The notes beneath the pieces were generated by a model. That model saw only the letters and a program-made list of their open reading frames with translations. It made no database searches and was not told the DNA's origin. Of a DNA stretch of 64,000 nucleotides, positions 55,467 to 64,000 are shown in pieces (positions within the stretch are counted from its first letter, which is position 1; each line of letters starts with the position of its first letter). The stretch is from Isoperla grammatica (lineage: Eukaryota; Arthropoda; Insecta; Plecoptera; Perlodidae). The stretch spans positions 42,060,378 to 42,124,377 of the forward strand of contig OX246744.1 of NCBI GenBank assembly GCA_945910005.1, given 5' to 3'. The position numbers and the translations under genes were made by a program.

Positions 55467-56655
55467 ATGACTGTCAGACCACGCATCCTGCTCCTGGATG
55501 GGCGGAGAACGGGTTTGTCCCAGACTAGCCTAGATACTGTTGTGTGACTGTGATGTGTAATGTCAAGACTGTCAGACCACGCATCCTGCTCCTGGATGCG
55601 CGGAGAGCGGGTTTGTCCCAGACTAGCCTAGATACTGTTGTGTGACTGTGATGTGTAATGTCATGACTGTCAGACCACGCATTCTGCTCCTGGATGGGCG
55701 GAGAACGGGTTTGTCCCAGACTAGCCTAGATACTGTTGTGTGACTGTGATGTGTAATGTCATGACTGTCAGACCACGCATCCTGCTCCTGGATGGGCGGA
55801 GAACGGGTTTGTCCCAGACTAGCCTAGATACTGTTGTGTGACTGTGATGTGTAATGTCATGACTGTCAGACCACGCATTCTGCTCCTGGATGGGTGGAGA
55901 GCGGGTTTGTCCCAGACTAGCCTAGATACTGTTGTGTGACTGTGATGTGTAATGTCATGACTGTCAGACCACGCATTCTGCTCCTGGATGGGCGGAGAAC
56001 GGGTTTGTTCCAGACTAGCCTAGATACTGTTGTGTGACTGTGATGTGTAATGTCATGACTGTCAGACCACGCATCCTGCTCCCGGATGTGCGGAGAGCGG
56101 GTTTGTCCCAGACTAGCCTAGATACTGTTGTGTGACTGTGATGTGTAATGTCATGACTGTCAGACCGCGCATCCTGCTCCTGGATGCGCGGAGAGCGGGT
56201 TTGTCCCAGACTAGCCTAGATACTGTTGTGTGACTGTGATGTGTAATGTCATGACTGTCAGACCACGCATCCTGCTCCTGGATGCACGGAGAGCGGGTTT
56301 GTCCCAGACTAGCCTAGATACTGTTGTGTGACTGTGATGTGTAATGTCATGACTGTCAGACCACGTATCCTGCTCCTGGATGCGCGGAGAGCGGGTTTGT
56401 CCCAGACTAGCCTAGATACTGTTGTGTGACTGTGATGTGTAATGTCATGACTGGCAGACCACGCATCCTGCTCCTGGATGCGCGGAGAGCGGGTTTGTCC
56501 CAGACTAGCCTAGATACTGTTGTGTGATTTATGTCAAATGAAATGACTGCCAGACCACGCATCCTGATCCTGGATGCGTGGAGAGCGGGTTTGTTTTAGA
56601 CTACCTAGATACTGTTGTGTGACTGTGACTGTAATGTGTAATGAAATGACAATCG
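55467..56655 (+). repeat. 98-bp satellite array, about 12 units
   Basis: Unit: ATGACTGTCAGACCACGCAT, CCTGCTCCTGGATGCG, CGGAGAGCGGGTTTGTCCCA, GACTAGCCTAGATACTGTTG, TGTGACTGTGATGTGTAATG. Each has a potential hairpin CGCATCC-TGCTCCT-GGATGCG. No reading frame crosses it. Confidence 0.92.
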
Positions 56656-56707
56656 GACCAGGGATCGATAACCTGTGATTAATAAGTGAAAACAATAGTA
56701 GCTTAGC

Positions 56708-56729
56708 AATAATAATAATAAAAAAAAAT

Positions 56730-56768
<39 letters not shown>

Positions 56769-56788
56769 TATAATTATAATAATAATCA
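56708..56788 (+). repeat. (AAT)n microsatellite
   Basis: About 25 AAT repeats following the satellite array. Confidence 0.9.
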
Positions 56789-57644
56789 TAGCCCTTAGTA
56801 CGTCGTAGATAGTCATGATTTACAATTATTGTCCCTATACCAACAACTCTCTTTGAGTTTGCATTTTACCGCCGTGTAACTTGATCAGGAAATAACTAAG
56901 GTTGCGCGGCCGCGGCACCGCCTAACGATATACCGCACGGACACGTGACTCATGCTTTCCCACTACGCCGCCTTGCCTCCCCTCGAGTGCTTTACCGTAC
57001 CCCGCGCCTCACCGCATCACACCTACAACCGCCAATGTGCCGTTCCACGGTGGCGCGATCTCTGGGTAGAGTCGCGCGGAGCGGCTAATGCCTTCGTCCT
57101 CTTAATAAAAATGTATCAATCAATAGAAAATACGTTACATAAAATGTAGTTGTGTACGAATCTACGATATTTGAATCCGAATCTACTTCAACACATTCGA
57201 ATTTTCTAATTATTTGAAAATTTGAATTTCCCGCCATATTTCACGCTATTTTTGCCAAGAAGGCGGTGGGGAGTTCTGGCATATGGTCGCCATCTTTGTT
57301 TAGATCATGGTCAAATGTCAAACATCGTGAAATCATGGTGAAATATTGTTATTCACCTAGGCTACACTATATTCATGAAATAATAATAAAGTAAGATAGA
57401 AGGTAAGGCATCCTCATATAAATTAAAATATCAGTTCCTCCCAAGCTTCCTCGTCTTGCAGCTTCATATTGAAATTCACAATTTCGACCAATCATAACCT
57501 CGAAATTATGTTGTACTAGGCCTAGGCTGCCCGACCCGGTTTTTTCGGGCATAATTTACGGCCCGACCCGACCTCGGGTAAATTTTGTTACCCGAAAAAT
57601 ACCCGTTTTTCGGGTACCCGCACATCCCTAATATTAGTTGTAAG

Positions 57645-57984
57645 TAAGGATGAAAACTATTATCGTTCGATATTTGATAAGATTTTGATCGATAATAAAT
57701 ATATCATCAAATGTTTGTTGCCTGAAAAATCGTGTCGTAGTGCGTCATTTCGTTGTTGTCTTGAAATACTCGAAGGCATCGGCAAAATACTGGGCCTCAT
57801 ATGTGATCACTCTCGACAGTGTCACGTCAGACGTGTCCAAGGAACGTTGCTAGATCGTTACGCGCTCGGCTAGAAGCGACGTAATGTCTAAAAGATTCCT
57901 TCGTGTTTGTAAATTTATTATCGTTCGAAAACGAAGTGATCTCTTCGATTATCGATCGTTTTCGTTTTATCGTCGTGCATCCCT
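57645..57984. mobile_element. hAT MITE, TSD GTTGTAAG
   Basis: Ends TAAGGATGAAAAC and GTCGTGCATCCCT, exact GTTGTAAG at 57637-57644 and 57985-57992. Its left target duplication overlaps the right one of the 6.1-kb element by two bases. Confidence 0.85.
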
Positions 57985-58121
57985 GTTGTAAGTTTGGTTC
58001 AATGCTAATGTTGACTTTGGCCTCGTCGGAACGTGGGTTAGTTTGTGTTGGTCTGTTTCCACTCTAAAACAATCCAACTTAAACCAGATTATTTCCTCTC
58101 TCAGTGATCATGACTAACAAG

Positions 58122-58563
58122 TAGGGATGACATCGGGTACCCGGCTCCAAATATTACCCGCAGCTGTTTTTCGGGTCCGGGTAATTCTTTAGTTCGTTTC
58201 TAGGCTAAATTAGCCGACTTGCATTCGTTACTGTTTGTTCTTTGTTTAACATTCTGGTGAACATTCTGGCTAATATTTGTTCTATTACTATTTATTTTCC
58301 TTAAAACATCATGTTTTATGTAAGTGCTTCAGTTGTGTATTGAGAAATGTCTTTTTACTCGACGTGATTACTGCAGGCAAATTCCGAGGCTAACCGAGCG
58401 GGCAGCGTGCATATCATTCGTCCCTTCGCTCCCCGCGCACTTTACAAGACCTAACGACACCCTTCAAATCAAGCCTACACATCGAAAGATACGTTTTCAA
58501 GATCCGGGTAATAATATGAGAACTGGAAACGGTTCCGAATTTTATTACCCAATGTCATCCCTA
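58122..58563. mobile_element. hAT MITE, TSD CTAACAAG
   Basis: Ends TAGGGATGACATCGGGTA and TACCCAATGTCATCCCTA, exact CTAACAAG at 58114-58121 and 58564-58571. Confidence 0.9.
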
Positions 58564-58571
58564 CTAACAAG

Positions 58572-59995
58572 CGTCACTGGTTTCAATGTCTCAAGGTAAG
58601 CTTGCTGTCGGCTGTAAAATCACTTGTGAGGAATTGAAGTCGCCCGAACTCGGACCGAGACATGTCGATGCTTGCCCGCAGATTGCTCGTTACCTACCGG
58701 TACCTGTTGCGATACCAAAAGATGAAGTACCCTACGGCTATTTTCTTGTTCTACTGCGCGTTTTTAAGCGATCTCCGATCAATCGACGTAAAAAAAAAGG
58801 AATCGGAATTTTGAAAAAAAAAATTAAAATACAGGTAGTGTTAAAAGGAAATGGTAGTAGTGCTTGGATTGTTTACATTGTTGATGTAGGCCTTCACACG
58901 CTACTGCCGCGGGATAATATTTATTCCCAGTTTTGAATGCAAGCCCTTCGAAGTAAGGGATACCTAAGTTAAACTACTAATTACTAAACGCTATCACGAA
59001 GCACGTCGAGTGAAACTATTACCGGCATTTTATGACGATTTATTGAAAGGCATTTGTGTGATGTTCAGTTATGTAGACTACTGTTATTATATGAATGAAT
59101 TGTAATTAGGTTTGTATATAAATATGTTACTATACACATTAATTAAGAGGGACCATGAAAAGTGTAATATTTCTAGGCTTACGTGCTTCTTTGTACAGAT
59201 TTACATTAATTACACAACCGTGTTGTTATCGCTTTGTAAATGGCAATTATTATTATTCACATTCAAGTCGTGTTCCGTGTTCACGCGAGCCGTCACAACG
59301 GCTGTACTGGAGGTCGAAACGTGTGGTTACGTTTGTAATGTCGGTAGGAGACGAATACTGTAAAGTTGAAAAGTGTAAAATGAACAAAGTTTTTAAGGAA
59401 AGTGAAATAAAAAAAAAATCCTGGTTAGACCATTTTGTAATTTCTCAAGCATACAATTTGGATGTTACCTAAACCTAGCCTATATATAAAACAATTTAAA
59501 CTTATTAAGAAATCTTTTCCAAATACAATATTGAATTTTTATTCCATATTTGGGTTTGTTACAAGTTCAAAATTGGGTTTATACTGTCTCCAAAATTAAA
59601 AATACATATACCAATTATTAGTAAAAGTAGCCTAATGAAATTTGTGGGTGCCTTTGTAAATCCCAGAAAAGATCGGAAGAGACGAGAGCTTCTTCGATCG
59701 ATAAAGAACGGTTGAGCTTGAACGAAACACATCTGCAACGTTGCAACAGTGGGAGGTAAAGCCGTTTTGGTCCCCAGTATGGCCGGGGGCTCGCCGGACG
59801 AACACAGCCTATTCATACTGGCTTCTCTCAGCCGATTGGTTGTAAACAAACGATGTAACCGCGCATCACCACACATTCGTTTTAACTTTAGTTACGAGAT
59901 CTACTTCGGTAAATTATGCATCTATTATTTTCTTCTGAAACTTATTTCTTCTTCTTTATAATCTATCAATCTTAATAAATGCCCACGTTTGGCTA
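58572..59995. other. Intergenic, no supported gene
   Basis: Several short open frames but none with a recognisable domain or consistent splice sites. Confidence 0.35.
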
Positions 59996-60265
59996 TTATG
60001 CCATCATGCTGGATCTGGTCAACCAGTAGAGACACGCTTCTTTCTCCACCCTCTTCATGCCGCTCGGCATTGCGTCACGTTCACCTGCCAGTTTCGAACG
60101 TATAAACAGGTGGCTCCTATCCTGCTCCCCATTCCCACACAGCTTGCAGGTACTGGTCTCCAACACCCCTAAGCGGTGGAGATGCTTCCCTAGAAGATTG
60201 TGTTGCGTTTTCAGCCCGAACTGGGCCGTTTCAATTTGCCGTGGAAAGTTTTTAGTTGATCTCAT
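59996..60265 (-). pseudogene. LINE 3'-end fragment (post-RNase H region)
   Basis: About 89 codons match the end of the LINE at 44157 in plan: AQFGLKTQHNLL..., CKLCGNGEQDRSHLF, EKEACLYWL. Everything upstream is missing. Confidence 0.7.
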
Positions 60266-60784
60266 GGTATATTCCTGAAATGGCTTGTTTCTACCTTTCT
60301 CTGCTCAGTTCTGCCTGATCTTCTTGCTGTTGAAACTTATTTCAATCACAGCCAAATATTTAAGGCTCTTTGAATGGAATCAAAACATCTAGAAGATTGA
60401 TATGCGATCTCTATTTAATACTCTCTTGTTGTTGTACATTGCTTGGAGATATACTGTATGCCTTAGGAAGAGCATTGGCGCTAATTTTTCTACTGGTCGA
60501 TTTCTCGTTACGGTAAGAAACCGATTTGGCGAAAACTTTAAATGGTACAGAAATTAAATATTTAGTTATGTAACACAGTCTTTTGACCAATAATCAAATC
60601 AGTGGAATAGAAAGTTTTGAAATACACTTGTGTTCTAAGGTGTTTTCGATATTGCACATTGAAAGGTCGGATCGGTTTACGTTGTTTATTACGCATTTAA
60701 GAAAATAAAAAAAAGTTAATCCATGACATCCAAGTACGATACTGATATTACGAAATGAAATGATAACTTGTTTGTTCGCTACGC

Positions 60785-61490
60785 CAGCGTTTCTCAACCA
60801 CCGAGTCTAATATGTTGTCTTTGCCGGTCCGCGGCAACGGTTTAGTCTGCGATATTGGCACGGCATTTACTTTGTGTTCCTTTTAGTCATTTCTTCTTTT
60901 TTGTCCCATAGGCTACCTGTTGAGTTACACACTTACCGTATTTACCCGAACAGAAGAAGACCTCGAATTTAAGACGACCCCCTATTTTCAAGAATTTAAA
61001 ATTAGAATAAAATCATAATTAAGACGACCCCCGATATTTTAACTATAGAAAAAGGAAATAATTATAGTCTTAAATTCAGGTAAATATAATATGGTATATT
61101 CTGTATTTACCTGAATCTAAGACTATAAATTATTTCCATTTTGTATAGTTAAAATATCGGGGGTCGACTTAAATTCCCGTACCGTATTAAGATTTTTTTC
61201 AGTTTAAAATTCTTGAAAATGGGGGGGTCGTCTTAAATTCGAGGTCGTCTCCTATTCGGGAAAATACGGTAATTTGATAGTGAAAACAATTTTACCAGCT
61301 TTTTGCAAGGCATCTGCTAATGACGCTATGCCGGGGGGACGTTAAGTTTCACGACAGGGAGGCGAATCTTGACTGGTTGACGAGATCCAGCATGATGGTC
61401 AGATAGACCAATTGTGGCCGTATGAAACGATGACCTATTTCTCGTTCGACGTCTTTCGGTCCGTGATAAACGAGGGGTTGAGAAACGCTG
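60785..61490. mobile_element. Non-autonomous hAT element (CAGCGTTTCTCAACC ends)
   Basis: Perfect 15-bp inverted ends CAGCGTTTCTCAACC / GGTTGAGAAACGCTG, a classic hAT terminus. No matching target duplication. A foldback element is nested inside. Confidence 0.8.
60934..61271. mobile_element. Palindromic MITE (TACCGTATTTACCCGAA ends)
   Basis: Arms (GACCTCGAATTTAAGACGAC and complement) pair over about 80 bases at each end; the interior repeats the same sequence in both senses. Confidence 0.8.
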
Positions 61491-63120
61491 GACTGGGCAA
61501 CGGGAGAAAATTGAAAGTGCCAATGAAATAACGTTGATAGAAGTAATTTCTTCAATCACAAAAAACAGACAAGTTCTGAATAGTTGTAGTGTTGTATAGC
61601 GAGGAATTTTTTAATATTGTATGCCTTGAAAACTGTATGTTGCATGTAAATAAACGTAGGCCTCCTGTCGGAGTCCCAATACCGCTAGTAGAGGTCTAGG
61701 AAAATGGCTTTTAGAAAATATAAAATTTGTTTGCGGGACAGTATATCACGAGACTTACATTACGCCAATGTTATTATTTTAACTAAAGTACCGGTAATAG
61801 GTTTTAGATCACAGAAGTTCAACATTCTATTTACCAGTAAGTGGTAGGCCTATTCATAAAACATTTGGCAAAATGAATTCAGTAGTCCCTCGTTAATTCA
61901 AACTCGGTTAATTCAAAATTATGTATAATTCCAACTATTGATGGAGTTCCAGCAGAAGATTTAGGTATGGTGCTTAGTGTTAATGTTCTTTTAATTCAAA
62001 ATTTTGTAATTCTTTTTGGAGTTTTTAGGGTCCCTTGAAATTTGAATTAAAGGGGGATTACTGTTATTGGTGTGCATAACCTGCACTTTTCAAGGTCCAA
62101 GTAAATGCAGGGCATCAGTGTAAAATATCCACTGTATTTATCAAAGTAAATTAGGTACCCTAAACTGTTCTCCTGTAGCACTTTGCAAATGCATAGAAGT
62201 GACATTGGTGTGATACTAGCTAGCAGATTTATCCTCGACCACTGAAATTAAAAGAGATGTAGGCCTACAGTGGAGTTCCTCGGGAGTTAACACCAAGCTT
62301 TTAGTTAGTTTTCTTGGTACACCCCTAGAGCAAAGTCCAGTCGAGCAATTATCTCCATTCAAACTCGAGCAAAGGACGAGGAATTCAGATGACTGAATAC
62401 ACTCATCACATTCTTCAAGGCGATGAGGTCCAATCGTTCTAGGAAAACAAGAAATCCCGGGGTAGCTTATCTTTCAACGTATCTATGGGTGTCCAAAACG
62501 GGGAGAAAATGGTGTGGCCATGGTGTAAACTCCCGCGAAACTCTACTGTATACCATTTAACACTCGAGTCCGATTCGTACATAAATTCTTTGTGTGAGGA
62601 ATTTAACGAAAAAGACGACGTTTTAACAGTCTTCTGTTCTTAGTTACAATGGTAGCTCAAAACACGGTATAAAGCCGTTCATACGTAAGTGGTGGATCCC
62701 GTGTGTAGCTACTATTTCAATAAACTTGCTAGTTCGTCTCCCTTTAAAGTTTAAATGCAATACAGTACTTACCTAAAAAAAACGGCCCACATTTTTCGTT
62801 GTCTCGGGGATGTGTGATGCAAATCATCGTGTCACTGGTCTTGTTAATATTCATACAGACTCCGGACCACAAACGGCTGCTCGTATTTCTTTCCCGAAAC
62901 CGGTTTTAAACATCATCAATCGTACCACTTACTGGGTATTTTGTTACCGAATAACTGTTGGCATAGTCGTTGCATTAGTGCGTAATTCTGCAGTAAATGT
63001 GTTGTGTGCAAAGATTGGGTGTACTCATCTCTCAAAAGTAGAAGAAAGAAAGGTACCGTGGTATTTTGCACCGAGCTGATTAACAGCCAGATGCACAGTC
63101 AACTTAAATATAGTATTTGT
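61491..63120. other. Intergenic, nothing recognised
   Basis: No supported gene or bounded repeat. A frame at 62810-63079 lacks recognisable domains. Confidence 0.35.
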
Positions 63121-63388
63121 TTAAATAAATAAATAAATTCACATTAAGAATCTACCCACTCAGTAACAAGACTGATTTTAAGTGTGGGACTTTAATTTAA
63201 AGCGACTGAACCAACCCTGTAGGCTCCGAACACCATCGACGAGTGAGCGATAACCAATCAAAGATCAATATTTCAAATACAAAACACACGAATCAGTGAT
63301 TGGACAGTGCGAACACCTGCGAACAGATGCCAGAATCAACAAGGCCGATTGGAAGCACGGATGCTAACCACTGGACCAACGAGGTTGT
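63121..63388 (-). mobile_element. tRNA-derived SINE (family B), internally deleted minus copy
   Basis: Tail (AAATAAAT)n at left, body as in 16907, then a jump to the last bases of the head (ACTGGACCAACGAG). Most of the tRNA part is missing. Confidence 0.7.
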
Positions 63389-63536
63389 TATAGTTTGTTC
63401 CCTTATGGAAAATAGCATGTAATAAAACAATTCCAATATTTAACTTAGCAGTTGACTATGTATCTGGCCCTAAGGCCCTGTTTTGACAAACTTTTAGGCC
63501 CGAGAATAGCCAATGGTCGAAGATTTGCTACTACAT

Positions 63537-63983
63537 TCAAACATGGTGACCTAGTAGAAGACACTGTATAATTATTTTTAATGTAGCGTTCGATGAAACC
63601 ACGGTTACCAATTCGAGATTAATAAATTGGAGAATTAGGCCGTGTCTCAATGCTTCATATTCATCTAAATATTTGCCCAAATGATCAACAACGAATGTGA
63701 CGTCTAAAGAAGACGGCAGTGAAGCTGTCATTCGCCGGCAGTATTTAGTCCGTATTTGTAGCTTTGAGATACGCCGTACTACAAAGTTGGGTGAATTCAG
63801 ATCATATAAGAGAAACGCTTCTTTTAACTTATTTGCATACAATGTGTCGTTTTGTTTTGAAAGAATGGATAATTTCATTAAACAAATCCAAGCAACGGAT
63901 TTAAACGGTGTTTTGCTTTTCAAATAATCGAGTAACCGGTTTCGCAAAGAAATACACGCACCGACATCCCCACAGTTATAGTT
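63537..63983 (-). CDS. Possible last exon of an unidentified gene
   Basis: An open frame of 148 codons to TGA/TAG-type stop at its left end, preceded by a plausible acceptor (TCTCTAG at 63984-63990, minus strand). The peptide begins NYNCGDVGAC and has a regular amphipathic composition (LRNRLLDYLK, KYLDEYEALRHGLI, HH near the end). I do not recognise the family, and helical repeats such as ankyrin or ARM are only guesses. The rest of the gene would be outside the window. Confidence 0.4.
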   Translation of the reverse strand, partial: NYNCGDVGACISLRNRLLDYLKSKTPFKSVAWICLMKLSILSKQNDTLYANKLKEAFLLYDLNSPNFVVRRISKLQIRTKYCRRMTASLPSSLDVTFVVDHLGKYLDEYEALRHGLILQFINLELVTVVSSNATLKIIIQCLLLGHHV

Positions 63984-64000
63984 CTAGAGACTAGAACGGT

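Larger units (their letters stand above)
51504..57630. mobile_element. 6.1-kb hAT-type element, TSD ATATTAGT
   Basis: Both ends read TAGGGATGTGCGGGTA inward (16 identical bases), followed by GGGTCGGG-type subterminal repeats. ATATTAGT occurs exactly at 51496-51503 and 57631-57638. Inside are a (CT)n tract, a LINE tail, two foldback elements and a 98-bp array; no transposase is seen. Confidence 0.85.

Overview
This is invertebrate metazoan nuclear DNA. It has intron-rich genes with GT-AG splice sites, and dense hAT, SINE, LINE and Helitron-like elements. Its introns are littered with a TAGGCCTAGGCC motif, which I associate loosely with marine invertebrates. I cannot name the species. There is no bacterial-type gene organisation. 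Nearly all short open frames are chance frames in repeats.

Layout. 1-10148: tandem Helitron-like elements, with one orientation switch near 7.4-7.5 kb. 11075-16687 (+): 3' five exons of a CAP-domain (SCP/CRISP-like) secreted protein with an acidic spacer and a GPI-like hydrophobic tail; its introns hold palindromic MITEs, SINEs, a hAT element and a 92-bp tandem array. 16.7-19.3 kb: SINEs. 19380-48864 (+): a complete five-exon gene for a type II membrane protein of the DUF1647 glycosyltransferase-like kind, about 352 residues, spread over 29.5 kb. 38617-43725: a hAT transposon with a transposase interrupted by one stop, lying inside the gene's last intron. 44157-45724: a decayed LINE 3' half, also in that intron. 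48886-49830: a minisatellite starting about 20 bp after the stop codon. 51504-57630: a 6.1-kb hAT-type element with an exact 8-bp target duplication, full of nested repeats. 57.6-63.5 kb: more hAT elements and LINE/SINE remnants. 63537-63983 (-): a possible last exon of an unknown gene.

The most striking feature is in the DUF1647-like gene. Four of its splice junctions have been turned into tandem arrays whose repeat unit straddles the junction. The exon 3 acceptor is repeated 40 times (134/143-bp units), the exon 3 donor 7 times (93 bp), the exon 4 donor about 60 times (54 bp) and the exon 5 acceptor 10 times (about 122-136 bp). Using the innermost copy at each junction gives a normal family-length protein. 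All other copies lie in introns, so the gene offers many identical competing splice sites. Donor-array units are multiples of 3; the acceptor-array units at exon 3 are not. The neighbouring CAP gene shows the same tendency on a small scale: a two-copy acceptor/exon 4 duplication broken by a SINE, and an intronic minisatellite built from exon 2 sequence. I consider this exon-edge amplification the best candidate for something undescribed here.
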